From positions 1-62,358 of the forward strand of contig NZ_LMSP01000021.1 of NCBI RefSeq assembly GCF_001429545.1: a DNA stretch of 62,358 bases. The letters run 5' to 3'. Below the pieces are notes generated by a model. It ran no database searches and was not told the origin of the DNA. It saw only the letters and a program-made list of their open reading frames with translations. Source of the stretch: Paenibacillus sp. Soil787. GTDB taxonomy: Bacteria; Bacillota; Bacilli; Paenibacillales; NBRC-103111. Shown piece by piece: positions 30,131 through 41,127 of this stretch (position 1 is the stretch's first letter; the number at the start of each line of letters is the position of its first letter). The position numbers and the translations under genes were made by a program.

Positions 30131-33100
30131 CTATTCAACAGTGACAGTCTCTTTTTCAAGGTCCTCGTCTTGTACAAGCACTTCGTTCGGATCCGTAATG
30201 CGGATATTCCGGTAACGAGGCATACCTGTACCTGCAGGAATAAGTTTACCGATAATAACGTTCTCCTTAAGACCAAGTAGTTGGTCAACTTTTCCTTTAA
30301 TCGCTGCATCTGTCAAGACACGTGTCGTTTCTTGGAAAGACGCTGCAGATAGGAAGGAATCGGTCTCTAGGGACGCTTTCGTAATACCGAGCAAGATAGG
30401 TCTTGCAACAGCAGGCTCGCTACCAGCGAACAAGGCAACTTTATTGGCTGCTTCATATTCATGAATGTCTACGAAGGAACCAGGAAGAAGCGTTGTATCT
30501 CCAGCGTCTACGATACGGATTTTCCGCAGCATTTGACGAACCATAACTTCGATATGTTTATCGTTAATTTCTACCCCTTGGTTACGATAAACGCGTTGAA
30601 CCTCTTGCAGAATGTAGTTCTGCACACCGCGGATACCTTTGATACGGAGCATTTCCTTCGGATCGATAGAACCGTCAGTCAACTCGTCTCCAGCTTCCAC
30701 TTGTTGATTCAATGAAACACGTACACGTGAACCGTAAGGAACAGCATAAACCTTGGATTCCGCTTCCCCTTGGACTTCGATTTCACGACGGTCCTTAGCT
30801 TCACGGATTTCTTTAACTGTACCATCGATTTCGGAAATGATCGCTTGACCTTTCGGATTCCGAGCTTCAAAGAGCTCTTGAATACGCGGCAAACCTTGCG
30901 TAATATCATCTCCGGCAACACCGCCGGTATGGAACGTACGCATCGTCAACTGTGTTCCTGGCTCACCAATGGATTGAGCAGCGATAATACCAACCGCTTC
31001 TCCAACCTCAACAAATTGGCCAGTAGCTAAGTTACGACCATAACATTTCTTACATACACCATGATTGGTGCGGCAGCTAAGAACAGAACGAATTTGAAGT
31101 TTCTCGATACCAGCTTCAATAATTGTATCTGCAATACCCGATTCGATGAGCTCATTGCGTTGAACAATAACTTCACCTGTTTTAGGATGACGAAGGGTTT
31201 CATAAGCATAACGGCCCTCAATACGGTCATAGAGATCTTCAATAACCTCTTTACCATCTTGAATTTTGCTAACCATGAAGCCTTTATCTGTTCCACAATC
31301 ATCTTCGCGAACAATTACATCTTGTGCAACGTCAACGAGTCGACGAGTCAAGTACCCTGAATCCGCTGTACGAAGTGCTGTATCGGCAAGACCTTTACGC
31401 GCTCCATGCGTGGAAATAAAGTACTCCAAGATCGTTAAGCCTTCACGGAAGTTCGATTTAATCGGCAACTCCATAATTTTACCGGATGGATTCGCCATCA
31501 AACCACGCATACCGCCAAGCTGTGTAATCTGGGATTTATTACCCCGCGCTTTGGATTCAACCATCATGCTAATAGAGTTGTATTTATCAAGGGATTTCAT
31601 CAAAATATCTGTGATTTCATCCTTCGCTTTACTCCAGATCGCAATAACACGGTCATAACGCTCTTCATCTGTAATCAAACCACGACGGTATTGGTTCGTA
31701 ACTACGCGTACTTTCTCTTCACATTCTTTGAGAATGGCTACTTTTTCAGTAGGAACAACAACGTCAGAGACAGCTACGGTAATACCCGCTTTGGTGGAGT
31801 ACGTGAATCCAAGCTCTTTGATTTTATCAAGGATCATGGACGTTTGAGTTGTGTGGTATTTACGGAAACACTCAGCAATAATAGAACCGAGATATTCTTT
31901 ACCTACCGCTTTGTTCTCATCACGTTCCAACATAATTGCTCTAAGATCAGCACCTTTTTCGAAAACAAAGTGAGTATCAGGAATCCCGCTCAGCAGGTTC
32001 GTTTTGGTTGGTTCATTAATGAATGGGAAGTCGCTAGGGAAAATCTCATTCATAATGATTTTACCGATCGTTGTGATCAAGATTGCATTTTGTTGTTTCT
32101 CAGTGAAACTAACTTTGTTCAATGCTCTTGCAGGAATAGCAACCCGTGCGTGCAGGGCCATTTTGCCCGATTGGTAAGAAGAAACTGCTTCATGCACCGT
32201 TCTAATAATAGAACCAGCACCTTTAGCGAATTTGTTGTCTGTTGTTAAATAGAAGCTTCCCAGAACCATATCCTGTGAAGGCGTAACAACAGGCTTACCG
32301 TCTTTCGGATTCAAGATGTTACCTGACGCCAGCATGAGCAAGCGAGCTTCAGCTTGAGCTTCAGAAGACAATGGTACGTGAACGGCCATTTGGTCACCGT
32401 CGAAGTCAGCGTTGTAAGCTGTACAAACGAGCGGATGAAGTTTAATAGCACGGCCTTCAACCAGAATCGGTTCAAAAGCTTGAATACCAAGTCTATGCAG
32501 CGTAGGGGCACGGTTCAGAAGAACCGGGTGCTCCTTGATGACTTCTTCAAGAACATCCCAAACATCTGGACTTACGCGCTCAACTTTACGTTTTGCACTT
32601 TTGATGTTATGGGCCAAACCTTTATTCACAAGCTCTTTCATCACGAAAGGCTTGAACAACTCAAGCGCCATTTCCTTCGGAAGACCACATTGGTACATCT
32701 TCAGGTTAGGTCCTACAACGATAACGGAACGACCGGAGTAGTCAACACGTTTACCGAGCAAGTTCTGACGGAAACGACCTTGTTTACCTTTCAGCATATG
32801 GCTGAGAGATTTCAAAGGACGGTTACCTGGACCTGTTACCGGACGGCCGCGACGACCGTTATCAATAAGAGCGTCAACCGCCTCTTGCAGCATCCGTTTC
32901 TCATTTTGAACAATGATGTCAGGAGCTCCTAGGTCGAGCAATCTTTTTAAACGGTTGTTACGGTTGATAACGCGGCGATATAGATCATTCAAGTCAGAAG
33001 TCGCGAAGCGGCCACCATCAAGCTGTACCATTGGACGAAGCTCCGGAGGGATGACAGGAAGTACATCCAGTACCATCCATCCAGGCAAGTTCTTCGAGTT

Positions 33101-33751
33101 ACGGAAAGCTTCCATAACTTCAAGACGCTTAATCGCGCGGTTACGGCGTTGACCTTGTGCTGTTTTGAGTTCTTCTTTGAGAGTATCTACTTCACGCTCG
33201 ATATCAATATCGATCAGAAGCTTTTTAACGGCTTCCGCACCCATTCCCGCTTGGAAAGCATAACCGTACTTCTCGCGATAGCTCCGGTATTCTTTCTCGG
33301 AAAGCAGTTGTTTCTTCTCCAAAGGTGTATCCCCTGGATCTGTTACCACATAGGAAGCGAAGTAGATAATTTCCTCCAACGATCTTGGAGACATATCTAA
33401 CGCAAGCCCCATACGGCTTGGAATACCTTTGAAGTACCAAATGTGAGATACCGGAGCGGCAAGTTCAATATGACCCATGCGCTCACGACGTACCTTTTGA
33501 CGTGTTACTTCAACGCCACAACGGTCACAAACTACGCCTTTATAACGGACTCGTTTGTATTTACCGCAATGACATTCCCAATCTTTGGTAGGCCCGAAGA
33601 TCTTTTCGCAGAAAAGACCTTCTTTCTCAGGCTTTAAGGTTCTGTAGTTAATCGTTTCCGGCTTCTTTACTTCCCCACGGGACCAAGAGCGAATTTTATC
33701 GGGTGATGCCAAGCCGATTTTCATAAACTCGAAGTTGTTAACGTCCATCAA
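30131..33751 (-). CDS. rpoC: DNA-directed RNA polymerase subunit beta-prime
   Basis: The 1206-residue product forms half of the RNA polymerase catalytic cleft. The N-terminal zinc ribbon has CHC (60, 62) and CDRC (75, 78). The invariant catalytic motif NADFDGDQM binds the active-site magnesium. The second zinc site is visible in [15 protein letters not shown]. The trigger loop region [24 protein letters not shown] is intact. The start is TTG-ATG (33751/33748) after AAGGAGGG; TTG is used by the B. subtilis homologue. It follows rpoB by 69 bases. Confidence 0.98.
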   Translation of the reverse strand: MMDVNNFEFMKIGLASPDKIRSWSRGEVKKPETINYRTLKPEKEGLFCEKIFGPTKDWECHCGKYKRVRYKGVVCDRCGVEVTRQKVRRERMGHIELAAPVSHIWYFKGIPSRMGLALDMSPRSLEEIIYFASYVVTDPGDTPLEKKQLLSEKEYRSYREKYGYAFQAGMGAEAVKKLLIDIDIEREVDTLKEELKTAQGQRRNRAIKRLEVMEAFRNSKNLPGWMVLDVLPVIPPELRPMVQLDGGRFATSDLNDLYRRVINRNNRLKRLLDLGAPDIIVQNEKRMLQEAVDALIDNGRRGRPVTGPGNRPLKSLSHMLKGKQGRFRQNLLGKRVDYSGRSVIVVGPNLKMYQCGLPKEMALELFKPFVMKELVNKGLAHNIKSAKRKVERVSPDVWDVLEEVIKEHPVLLNRAPTLHRLGIQAFEPILVEGRAIKLHPLVCTAYNADFDGDQMAVHVPLSSEAQAEARLLMLASGNILNPKDGKPVVTPSQDMVLGSFYLTTDNKFAKGAGSIIRTVHEAVSSYQSGKMALHARVAIPARALNKVSFTEKQQNAILITTIGKIIMNEIFPSDFPFINEPTKTNLLSGIPDTHFVFEKGADLRAIMLERDENKAVGKEYLGSIIAECFRKYHTTQTSMILDKIKELGFTYSTKAGITVAVSDVVVPTEKVAILKECEEKVRVVTNQYRRGLITDEERYDRVIAIWSKAKDEITDILMKSLDKYNSISMMVESKARGNKSQITQLGGMRGLMANPSGKIMELPIKSNFREGLTILEYFISTHGARKGLADTALRTADSGYLTRRLVDVAQDVIVREDDCGTDKGFMVSKIQDGKEVIEDLYDRIEGRYAYETLRHPKTGEVIVQRNELIESGIADTIIEAGIEKLQIRSVLSCRTNHGVCKKCYGRNLATGQFVEVGEAVGIIAAQSIGEPGTQLTMRTFHTGGVAGDDITQGLPRIQELFEARNPKGQAIISEIDGTVKEIREAKDRREIEVQGEAESKVYAVPYGSRVRVSLNQQVEAGDELTDGSIDPKEMLRIKGIRGVQNYILQEVQRVYRNQGVEINDKHIEVMVRQMLRKIRIVDAGDTTLLPGSFVDIHEYEAANKVALFAGSEPAVARPILLGITKASLETDSFLSAASFQETTRVLTDAAIKGKVDQLLGLKENVIIGKLIPAGTGMPRYRNIRITDPNEVLVQDEDLEKETVTVE

Positions 33752-33820
33752 GGAGCAACCCTCCTTTAAGAATTTAAACCCACTATGCAGTGAATCGTTC
33801 TCGATCTATTGTGGTGTTCT

Positions 33821-36800
33821 TTATTCGTTGACTCCCAATTCAGAGCCCTCTAAGTTTAGGTTTAATTTATCGCTAGTGACTTCGTCGTCATCGTCGGCTT
33901 CTCTCATTTCGATCTCTTCTTCGTCGCCGGAGAGGATTTTAACATCCATACCTAAGCTTTGAAGCTCTTTGATCAAAACTTTGAATGATTCCGGAACACC
34001 TGGTTCTGGAACATTCTCGCCTTTTACGATAGACTCGTATGTCTTCACACGGCCTACAACGTCATCGGATTTCACAGTAAGAATTTCTTGCAGTGTATAA
34101 GCAGCTCCATAAGCCTCGAGTGCCCATACCTCCATCTCCCCGAAACGTTGTCCACCGAACTGCGCTTTACCACCCAGCGGCTGCTGAGTAACAAGGGAGT
34201 AAGGTCCTGTGGAACGGGCATGGATTTTATCATCAACCATGTGCGCCAATTTGATCATGTACATGACGCCGACGGTAACTTCACGTTCGAACGATTCCCC
34301 TGTACGACCATCGTACAGAATCGTTTTACCGCTACGCTGCATACCTGCTTCTTCCATCGCATCGAACACGTCATACTCACGCGCTCCATCGAATACTGGC
34401 GTTGCAGCATGGATACCCAGGTACTTGGAAGCCATACCTAAGTGAACTTCAAGTACTTGACCGATGTTCATCCGTGAAGGAACCCCAAGTGGATTCAATA
34501 CAACTTCAACTGGCGTACCATCTGGAAGGAAAGGCATATCTTCTTCAGGAAGAATACGTGCTACGACCCCTTTGTTACCGTGACGTCCCGCCATTTTATC
34601 GCCCTCGGAAATTTTCCGTTTCTGTGCGATATAGACACGAACGAGTTGGTTCACACCAGGAGGCAGCTCATCGCCGTTCTCACGTGTAAATACTTTCACA
34701 TCAACAACGATACCGTCTGTACCATGCGGTACGCGAAGGGATGTATCACGAACTTCACGAGCCTTCTCACCGAAGATCGCATGCAGCAATCTTTCTTCCG
34801 CTGTCAGCTCGGTTACACCTTTAGGTGTTACTTTACCAACAAGGATATCGCCTGCGCCGATTTCGGCACCGACACGGATAATACCGCGCTCGTCAAGATT
34901 TTTCAATGCATCTTCCCCAACGTTCGGGATATCGCGTGTGATTTCTTCAGGTCCCAGCTTCGTATCACGAGCTTCGGACTCGTATTCCTCGATGTGAATA
35001 GAAGTGTATACATCTTCTTTCACAAGCTTTTGGCTAAGCAAGATCGCATCCTCGTAGTTGTAACCTTCCCAAGTCATGAAGGCTACGACAACGTTGCGTC
35101 CAAGTGCCAATTCACCTTGTTCTGTTGAAGGTCCGTCTGCAAGAATATCACCCGTTTTAACCAATTGGCCTTTTTTGACAATTGGACGTTGATTGATGCA
35201 TGTACCTTGGTTAGAACGCATGAATTTGTGGAGTTTATATTTGACGATGTTGCCGCTAACCAGTTTGCCATCGACCATTTCTTGGCGACGCAGCCAGATT
35301 TCATTCGCAGCAGCTTTCTCAATAATTCCATCGAATTTGGAGACAATACATACTCCTGAGTCTTTGGCGACCTTATGCTCCATACCCGTTCCTACAAGAG
35401 GTGCTTTCGGGATCAAAAGCGGAACCGCTTGTCGCTGCATGTTTGAACCCATAAGCGCACGGTTGGAGTCATCATTTTCAAGGAACGGAATTAACGCCGT
35501 TGCCACGGAAACAACTTGCTTCGGAGAAACGTCCATGTAATCGACACGTTCAACCGGAAGTGTTAAGTTGTCATCCTTATAACGAACGATAATAGCATCT
35601 TCAACGAATTTATTATCTTCCGTCAATTGTGCATTCGCCTGAGCGATAACATAGTTATCCTCTTCGTCTGCTGTCAGGTAAGCGATTTGGTCGGTTACAA
35701 GTCCTGACTTCGGATCTACCCAACGATACGGCGCCTCAATGAAGCCATACTCATTAATACGGGCAAACGTAGACAAGGAGTTGATCAAACCAATGTTCGG
35801 TCCCTCTGGCGTCTCAATTGGACACATACGGCCATAGTGAGAGTGATGCACGTCACGAACTTCCATACCTGCGCGCTCTCTCGTCAAACCGCCGGGTCCT
35901 AGTGCAGACAGACGTCTTTTGTGCGTCAATTCAGCAAGCGGATTCGTTTGGTCCATAAACTGAGATAGCTGAGAGCTACCGAAGAACTCTTTGATCGACG
36001 CGATAACAGGACGAATGTTGATTAAGGCTTGCGGTGTAATCACATTCGCATCTTGAATCGACATACGCTCACGAACAACACGTTCCATACGGGAAAGACC
36101 AATGCGGAATTGATTTTGCAGCAATTCACCTACAGAACGAAGTCTACGGTTACCCAAGTGGTCAATATCATCCGTATTTCCGATACCGTGAAGCAAATTG
36201 ATGAAATAGTTAATAGATGAAATAATATCGGCAGGCGTGATGTTTTTGACAGTTTTATCAATAACACCGTTAGAGATAACTTTAACGACCTTGCCTTCTT
36301 CTGTTGGTGAATAAACATTGATGCACTGAACTGGAATTGTATCCGCGCCCGTTACACCTTTTGGAATCGTAAATTCTTGATATCCTGCACCTTTTTCAAT
36401 AAAAGGAAGGATTTCATCTAATACACGACGATCAAGCAATTGTCCAGCTTCTGCAATGATTTCTCCAGTCTCGGAGTCCACAAGTGTTTCAGCCAAACGT
36501 TGATTGAACAATCTATTTTTGATGTGAAGTTTTTTGTTGATTTTGTAGCGACCTACATTGGCCAAATCATAACGCTTCGGATCAAAGAAACGAGCAACGA
36601 TCAAGCTTCTAGCATTATCTAGCGTAGGAGGCTCACCCGGACGAAGACGCTCATAGATTTCGATTAACGCTTTTTCCGTAGAATCAGTGTTATCTTTATC
36701 GAGCGTATTACGGATGTATTCATTATCACCGAGCAAATCCAAAATCTCAGCATCTGTACCAAATCCTAAGGAACGAAGAAGGACAGTTACTGGAATTTTA

Positions 36801-37360
36801 CGCGTGCGGTCGATACGAACATAGATGATATCTTTCGCATCAGTCTCAAGCTCTAGCCACGCACCACGGTTCGGAATGACGGTTGCGGTATATGTTTTTT
36901 TGCCGTTTTTATCCACTTTCGTGCTATAATAAACACTGGGTGAACGAACGAGCTGGGAGACGATTACACGCTCCGCACCGTTAATAATGAACGTTCCCGT
37001 GTCAGTCATGATAGGGAAATCCCCCATGAACACTTCTTGTTCTTTGACCTCACCGGTTTCCTTATTAATCAAACGGACTTTGACTCTTAACGGCGCCGCA
37101 TAGGTTACGTCGCGTTCTTTGGATTCATCAACTGAATACTTAGGCTCGCCTAAGCTATAGTCAATAAACTCCAGTACTAGGTTGCCTGTAAAATCCTGAA
37201 TCGGAGAGATATCCTGAAACATCTCGCGAAGTCCTTCTTCCAAAAACCACTCATACGATTTTTGCTGGATTTCAATCAGGTTTGGAATGCCCAGCACCTC
37301 ATTAATTCGTGCATAAGTCCTGCGTTTACGTCGTCCAAATTGAACAAGATGTCCCGCCAA
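33821..37360 (-). CDS. rpoB: DNA-directed RNA polymerase subunit beta
   Basis: The 1179-residue product begins (M)[18 protein letters not shown] from a TTG start at 37360, after GAGGGGTGA. The rifampicin-resistance region reads [31 protein letters not shown] in two adjoining parts, with all common target residues (Gln, Asp, His, Ser) in the sensitive form. The C-terminal acidic tail [18 protein letters not shown] is the usual Bacillales feature. It is the first gene of the rpoBC unit, downstream of ybxB, with its own promoter and a roughly 290-base leader. Confidence 0.98.
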   Translation of the reverse strand: MAGHLVQFGRRKRRTYARINEVLGIPNLIEIQQKSYEWFLEEGLREMFQDISPIQDFTGNLVLEFIDYSLGEPKYSVDESKERDVTYAAPLRVKVRLINKETGEVKEQEVFMGDFPIMTDTGTFIINGAERVIVSQLVRSPSVYYSTKVDKNGKKTYTATVIPNRGAWLELETDAKDIIYVRIDRTRKIPVTVLLRSLGFGTDAEILDLLGDNEYIRNTLDKDNTDSTEKALIEIYERLRPGEPPTLDNARSLIVARFFDPKRYDLANVGRYKINKKLHIKNRLFNQRLAETLVDSETGEIIAEAGQLLDRRVLDEILPFIEKGAGYQEFTIPKGVTGADTIPVQCINVYSPTEEGKVVKVISNGVIDKTVKNITPADIISSINYFINLLHGIGNTDDIDHLGNRRLRSVGELLQNQFRIGLSRMERVVRERMSIQDANVITPQALINIRPVIASIKEFFGSSQLSQFMDQTNPLAELTHKRRLSALGPGGLTRERAGMEVRDVHHSHYGRMCPIETPEGPNIGLINSLSTFARINEYGFIEAPYRWVDPKSGLVTDQIAYLTADEEDNYVIAQANAQLTEDNKFVEDAIIVRYKDDNLTLPVERVDYMDVSPKQVVSVATALIPFLENDDSNRALMGSNMQRQAVPLLIPKAPLVGTGMEHKVAKDSGVCIVSKFDGIIEKAAANEIWLRRQEMVDGKLVSGNIVKYKLHKFMRSNQGTCINQRPIVKKGQLVKTGDILADGPSTEQGELALGRNVVVAFMTWEGYNYEDAILLSQKLVKEDVYTSIHIEEYESEARDTKLGPEEITRDIPNVGEDALKNLDERGIIRVGAEIGAGDILVGKVTPKGVTELTAEERLLHAIFGEKAREVRDTSLRVPHGTDGIVVDVKVFTRENGDELPPGVNQLVRVYIAQKRKISEGDKMAGRHGNKGVVARILPEEDMPFLPDGTPVEVVLNPLGVPSRMNIGQVLEVHLGMASKYLGIHAATPVFDGAREYDVFDAMEEAGMQRSGKTILYDGRTGESFEREVTVGVMYMIKLAHMVDDKIHARSTGPYSLVTQQPLGGKAQFGGQRFGEMEVWALEAYGAAYTLQEILTVKSDDVVGRVKTYESIVKGENVPEPGVPESFKVLIKELQSLGMDVKILSGDEEEIEMREADDDDEVTSDKLNLNLEGSELGVNE

Positions 37361-37430
37361 CTTTCATTCACCCCTCAACTCTACTCAATAAATAAAAAGA
37401 AGAAGAAAAACTTCTACCGACGTACACTCA

Positions 37431-37457
37431 GGACGCCTCCATTAGTGGAGCCCGTCC
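37431..37457 (-). promoter_or_regulatory. hairpin in the rpoB leader
   Basis: The leader RNA can form GGACG-GG-CTCCA / TGGAG-G-CGTCC around a CTAA loop, about 75-95 bases before the rpoB start. It is not followed by a T run, so it may stabilise or regulate the mRNA rather than terminate it. Confidence 0.4.
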
Positions 37458-37659
37458 GAATTAAGCGACTGTATGAAGGAAGGTTTTTCCCTGTAATCAA
37501 TAAGACTTTTCCAAATATTTCTTCCCATCCTGTTAGAGTTTCCTAAAATTCAAACATTATACGTTGCAAGTTCAAATTTTATTCATCCAGGAAGAAAAAA
37601 ACACTTGACATTTTTGTTAACTAAAGACATGTGTCCCATCTTAATACTGACATTTTTTA

Positions 37660-37688
37660 ATAATACCACATGTGAAATGTCAAGTCAA
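37660..37688 (-). promoter_or_regulatory. rpoBC promoter
   Basis: On the minus strand, -35 TTGACT (37683-37688) and -10 TATTAT (37660-37665) are 17 bases apart, with the -10 preceded by TGG. An 8-base palindrome CACATGTG lies in the spacer. The rest of the roughly 385-base gap between ybxB and rpoB is AT-rich leader with no other gene. Confidence 0.75.
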
Positions 37689-37745
37689 ACAAATTTCCTC
37701 GATTGACATATAAGAGTTGAAATCCAAAATTTCAACTACTTCCAA

Positions 37746-38342
37746 CTACTTCGTGGCTTTGAGAATTTTGTACCCTTTATCTTTGGATACCTCAGTAACA
37801 TCACTGTACAAAGACTCAAGTTTTTTCATGGCTGATGGAGCACCCTGTTTTTTTTGAATAACAACCCAGATCGACCCGCCGTCAACTAAGCAATCATAAG
37901 CATCTGTAAAAATGCGATGAACAACTTCCTTGCCTGCACGAATCGGCGGATTGGTTAAAACCGCGTCAAAGCGCTGCTCCTTCACTTGTTCCAGGAGATC
38001 ACTTTGGAGGATCGTCACATTCGTAATACCGTTACGCTTCGCATTATCAACAGACAGTTCAATCGCTCTCTCATTGATATCAACCATTGTCACATGTCCC
38101 TTCGGACACATCACAGCAGCGCTTAACCCAATAGGGCCGTACCCACAACCTACATCAAGAACCTTTGCATCCTCGCTCAGCTGCATGGTTTCAATTAAAT
38201 GCTTACTGCCATAATCGACACCTTTTTTCGAAAAGACTCCGGCATCCGTCAGAAACGTATAAGTTTTGCCACGCAGCACTTCTTGCATAGTGTGAACATC
38301 TCGTTTCACCGTCGGGCGCTCCGTATAGTAATGCTCTGACAC
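37746..38342 (-). CDS. ybxB: class I SAM-dependent methyltransferase (RsmC-like), YbxB
   Basis: The 198-residue product has the Rossmann SAM-binding motif VLDVGCGYGPIGLSAA and the N-methyltransferase motif TNPPIR, typical of enzymes that methylate an exocyclic amino group of RNA or DNA bases. Relatives of RsmC target 16S rRNA guanine; the substrate of YbxB is not settled. It sits between rplL and rpoB, as in B. subtilis. Translation starts at 38342 after GGAGG. The long upstream gap carries several hairpins. Confidence 0.88.
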   Translation of the reverse strand: MSEHYYTERPTVKRDVHTMQEVLRGKTYTFLTDAGVFSKKGVDYGSKHLIETMQLSEDAKVLDVGCGYGPIGLSAAVMCPKGHVTMVDINERAIELSVDNAKRNGITNVTILQSDLLEQVKEQRFDAVLTNPPIRAGKEVVHRIFTDAYDCLVDGGSIWVVIQKKQGAPSAMKKLESLYSDVTEVSKDKGYKILKATK

Positions 38343-38436
38343 GTTATGAATTCCTCCTTCACTTTTACCTCTAGGAAAATCAAATAACGAGAGCGTTCCT
38401 AAGGCTTTCCTAAGGGTAAAAACCTTATCTTATAAT

Positions 38437-38450
38437 CAAGGATAAACGAC
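38437..38450 (-). repeat. 14-base repeat module shared with the ispD upstream region
   Basis: The minus strand reads GTCGTTTATCCTTG here and identically at 49915-49928. Next to it, a hairpin (TCGTCC / GGACGA with a short loop) forms at about 38455-38472. It lies in the rplL-ybxB gap. Confidence 0.5.
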
Positions 38451-38485
38451 TCCGTCGTCCTTCAGGGACGAGCGCGTTTGTCAAG

Positions 38486-38529
38486 GTAGATTCGAAGCAA
38501 AAGTATAAAACTTATACTTTCTTATCTAC
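38486..38529. repeat. structured repeat beside the rplL terminator
   Basis: An outer pair GTAGAT/ATCTAC encloses a perfect 9-base-pair hairpin AAAGTATAA-AAC-TTATACTTT (38500-38520). Nineteen bases of it (38507-38525) recur identically at 62197-62215, again immediately beyond a minus-strand terminator. Confidence 0.65.
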
Positions 38530-38533
38530 GGTT

Positions 38534-38568
38534 AAAAAAACCTCTTGAAGTCAAGCTTCAAGAGGTTT
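38534..38568 (-). terminator. terminator after rplL
   Basis: Minus-strand perfect 13-base-pair stem AAACCTCTTGAAG / CTTCAAGAGGTTT with a five-base loop and a run of seven T. It starts about 12 bases past the rplL stop. Confidence 0.92.
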
Positions 38569-38580
38569 CCTATTGAAAGA

Positions 38581-38946
38581 TTACTTAACTTCTACGGAAG
38601 CGCCAGCTTCTGTAAGCTTCGCTTTAACAGCTTCTGCTTCTTCGGAGCTAACTTTTTCTTTAACTGCTTTAGGAGCACCATCAACCAAGTCTTTCGCTTC
38701 TTTCAGGCCAAGACCTGTGATTTCGCGAACTACTTTAATTACGTTGATTTTGGATGCGCCAGCGCTAGTCAAGATAACATCAAACTCAGTTTGAGCTTCT
38801 TCAACTGCTACTGCTGCGCCACCGCCAGCTGCTACTGGAGCTGCTGCTGTTACGCCAAACTCTTCTTCAATTGCTTTAACCAGGTCGTTCAATTCCAAGA
38901 TTGTCATGCCTTTGATTGCTTCTAGGATCGTTGCATTGTTGCTCAT
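38581..38946 (-). CDS. rplL: 50S ribosomal protein L7/L12
   Basis: The 121-residue product begins [31 protein letters not shown], has the flexible Ala/Gly hinge [17 protein letters not shown], and the C-terminal domain [35 protein letters not shown]. It forms the stalk that recruits translational GTPases. The ATG at 38946 follows GGAGG; in-frame readings upstream are not family-like. It lies downstream of rplJ and is followed by a strong terminator. Confidence 0.97.
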   Translation of the reverse strand: MSNNATILEAIKGMTILELNDLVKAIEEEFGVTAAAPVAAGGGAAVAVEEAQTEFDVILTSAGASKINVIKVVREITGLGLKEAKDLVDGAPKAVKEKVSSEEAEAVKAKLTEAGASVEVK

Positions 38947-39000
38947 GGTTAAACCTCCATTATCATTCATATATTTTGTGGTTGTTGTTGTAAAACAAAA

Positions 39001-39510
39001 TTAAGCTTGACCTTCAGCTTCTTTTTTCTCAGCAACTGCTTTAACAGCAAGTGCAAAGTTACGAACTGGAGCTTGAAGAACGCTAAGCAACATGGAGAGA
39101 AGACCATCTCTGGATGGAAGTTCAGCAAGTGCTTTGATTTGATCGTATCCAACTACGCGGCCTTCGACCACGCCACCTTTTACGCTCAATTGATCATTCT
39201 TTTTCGCAAATTCAGTCAAGATTTTCGCTGGAGCAACTAAATCGTCTTTGCTGAAAGCAATAGCAGTTGGACCCGTTAGATACTCATCCAATGCGCTTAG
39301 TTCAGCATTCGCCGATGCGCGTCTAGCCAACGAGTTCTTGAGAACTACGAATTCAATCCCAGCTTCGCGCAAGGTTTTACGCAGCTGTGTTACTTGAGCT
39401 ACGTTCAAACCGCGGTAGTCTGCGATGATTGTAGAAGCACTAGCTTTAAACTTCTCAGTCACTTCAGCTACTGCTTGTTCTTTCTCTGCAAGAATTTTCG
39501 CGTTTGCCAT
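39001..39510 (-). CDS. rplJ: 50S ribosomal protein L10
   Basis: The 169-residue product begins [39 protein letters not shown], typical L10, which anchors L7/L12 dimers to the stalk base. The ATG at 39510 follows GAGGTGTACT. It is preceded by a promoter and an L10 leader with a terminator-like hairpin, so expression is probably controlled by L10-L12 binding to its own mRNA. Confidence 0.97.
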   Translation of the reverse strand: MANAKILAEKEQAVAEVTEKFKASASTIIADYRGLNVAQVTQLRKTLREAGIEFVVLKNSLARRASANAELSALDEYLTGPTAIAFSKDDLVAPAKILTEFAKKNDQLSVKGGVVEGRVVGYDQIKALAELPSRDGLLSMLLSVLQAPVRNFALAVKAVAEKKEAEGQA

Positions 39511-39579
39511 AGTACACCTCACTTCTTATGCATTTATCTTTCAAGATCGCAAACAGTAGGAGCATCAGCATTCCTTATC

Positions 39580-39617
39580 TAAAATAAGAAATGCCTTCGT
39601 AGACGCTACGAAGGCAT
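39580..39617 (-). terminator. attenuator hairpin in the rplJ leader
   Basis: Minus-strand perfect 12-base-pair stem ATGCCTTCGTAG / CTACGAAGGCAT with a CGT loop, followed by TTCTTATTTT. It lies between the L10-binding leader and rplJ, where L10-dependent premature termination is expected. Confidence 0.8.
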
Positions 39618-39659
39618 GATGTGTTCACTTTTTCCCTGATGTACAAAGAAATCGCTATA

Positions 39660-39720
39660 TATATCATAACACCTCGGTAGGAAATTAAGCACGTTGGCAC
39701 CTACTGTCTACGGTTTGCAT
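39660..39720 (-). promoter_or_regulatory. L10 leader (autoregulatory RNA)
   Basis: The minus strand carries the conserved core GTAGACAGTAGGTGCC, then GCTTAATTTCCTACCGAGGT, matching my knowledge of the Firmicute L10 leader. CAGTAGG can pair with CCTACCG. A second AGTAGGAGCAT stretch downstream of the attenuator could serve in the alternative fold. Confidence 0.8.
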
Positions 39721-39742
39721 ATTCATTTTTATGACCTTTGAT

Positions 39743-39771
39743 AGAGTATCACGCCCAGTAACCGAAGTCAA
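39743..39771 (-). promoter_or_regulatory. rplJL promoter
   Basis: On the minus strand, -35 TTGACT (39766-39771) and -10 TACTCT (39743-39748) are 17 bases apart. It starts just past the rplA stop codon, so the L10 leader has its own transcript as well as any read-through from rplKA. Confidence 0.65.
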
Positions 39772-39785
39772 CTGGTAGCTTTTAC

Positions 39786-40478
39786 TTATCTGAAGGATTG
39801 CAGGTTCACACGAACGCTTGGGCCCATTGTGGAGGATACAGCAATGTTTTTCAGGTAAACACCTTTAGCAGCTGCTGGTTTCGCTCTTACAAGTGCATCA
39901 ACCAATGCTTTGAAGTTTTCGTTCAACTTATCAGCATCGAAAGACACTTTACCAAGTGGAGCATGGATTTGGCCTGCTTTGTCAAGACGGTACTCGATTT
40001 TACCTGCTTTGATCTCTTGAACAGCTTTGGTAACGTCGAAAGTAACTGTTCCTGCTTTAGGGTTTGGCATTAAACCTTTACCCCCGAGGATACGACCCAG
40101 TTTACCAACTTCGCTCATCATGTCCGGAGTAGCAACGCAAACGTCAAATTCGAACCAACCTTGTTGAATTTTGTTGATCATGTCAGCATCACCAACAAAA
40201 TCTGCACCAGCCGCTTCAGCCTCTTTCGCTTTCTCGCCTTTAGCAAATACAAGTACACGTTTCGTTTTACCAGTACCGTGTGGAAGTACAACGACACCAC
40301 GAACAGCCTGATCTTGTTTTCTTGGGTCAACACCCAGACGAACTGCAACATCTACAGTTTCATCAAATTTAGCAGGAGCTGTTTTCTTAACTAGCTCGAT
40401 TGCTTCTGACGGATCATACAAAGTTTCAGCATCTACAAGCTGAGCTACTTCGCGGTATTTTTTACCGTGTTTAGGCAT
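39786..40478 (-). CDS. rplA: 50S ribosomal protein L1
   Basis: The 230-residue product [18 protein letters not shown] contains [33 protein letters not shown] and ends with [14 protein letters not shown], standard for L1, which forms the mobile E-site stalk and represses its own operon in some bacteria. The ATG at 40478 follows AAGGAGG; the upstream in-frame reading enters a hairpin region. It follows rplK. Confidence 0.97.
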   Translation of the reverse strand: MPKHGKKYREVAQLVDAETLYDPSEAIELVKKTAPAKFDETVDVAVRLGVDPRKQDQAVRGVVVLPHGTGKTKRVLVFAKGEKAKEAEAAGADFVGDADMINKIQQGWFEFDVCVATPDMMSEVGKLGRILGGKGLMPNPKAGTVTFDVTKAVQEIKAGKIEYRLDKAGQIHAPLGKVSFDADKLNENFKALVDALVRAKPAAAKGVYLKNIAVSSTMGPSVRVNLQSFR

Positions 40479-40535
40479 AATATTTTTCCTCCTTAGTGGT
40501 ATTAGCGGATAATCCTCCCACCGAGCGGCTGAAGA

Positions 40536-40552
40536 GTTTTCTCGAAGAAAAC
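40536..40552. repeat. hairpin repeat, copy F (between rplK and rplA)
   Basis: GTTTTCTCGAAGAAAAC is a palindromic hairpin; on the minus strand it continues as GAAAACTCTT, like copy B. CTTACG lies a short way downstream on the plus strand. It is the most divergent copy of this family in the window. Confidence 0.45.
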
Positions 40553-40599
40553 CCACTTCGACAGCTTACGCTTATCGTTTAACCGCATTCCTTGCGGAA

Positions 40600-41025
40600 T
40601 TAATCTTCGATAGTGATTCCCATGCTGCGAGCAGTACCTTCAACCATACGCATTGCAGCCTCAACGGATGCAGCATTTAGGTCAGGCATTTTTTGTTCAG
40701 CGATTTCGCGAACTTTTGCGCGTTTCACAGTTGCAACTTTCTTTTTGTTTGGTTCACCGGATCCTTTTTCGATACCAGCAACGACGCGAAGAAGAACTGC
40801 AGCCGGAGGCGTTTTAGTGATGAATGTAAAGGAACGATCCTCGAATACTGTGATTTCAACCGGAATGATAAGACCAACTTGATCAGCAGTACGAGCGTTA
40901 AACTCTTTACAGAAAGCCATGATGTTCACACCTGCTTGACCCAATGCTGGACCGATCGGTGGTGCTGGATTTGCTTTCGCAGCTTGAACTTGAAGCTTAA
41001 CAATTTTGATAACCTTTTTTGCCAT
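40600..41025 (-). CDS. rplK: 50S ribosomal protein L11
   Basis: The 141-residue product [43 protein letters not shown] shows the N-terminal domain with conserved prolines (thiostrepton site) and the rRNA-binding C-terminal domain ending [15 protein letters not shown]11 is also needed for RelA-type stringent sensing. AGGAGGTG precedes the ATG at 41025. It lies between nusG and rplA. Confidence 0.97.
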   Translation of the reverse strand: MAKKVIKIVKLQVQAAKANPAPPIGPALGQAGVNIMAFCKEFNARTADQVGLIIPVEITVFEDRSFTFITKTPPAAVLLRVVAGIEKGSGEPNKKKVATVKRAKVREIAEQKMPDLNAASVEAAMRMVEGTARSMGITIED

Positions 41026-41079
41026 GATAGACACCTCCTTGCTTTTAATATGGGATCTGATTGCCATCCCACTAACGAA

Positions 41080-41103
41080 GGTCTATCCCGAGGAATAGAC
41101 CTG
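41080..41103 (-). promoter_or_regulatory. hairpin in the nusG-rplK gap
   Basis: AGGTCTAT and ATAGACCT pair around a short CC-rich loop, and a smaller GGGAT/ATCCC hairpin follows at about 41051-41069. No T run follows, so it is more likely a leader or processing structure ahead of rplKA than a terminator. Confidence 0.4.
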
Positions 41104-41127
41104 GTAGAAACCCTTGGTTTTCTTGTT

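Noticed and set aside
33821..37360. Rifampicin- or streptomycin-resistance substitutions in rpoB and rpsL
   Set aside because: The resistance regions read as the sensitive type at the usual positions.
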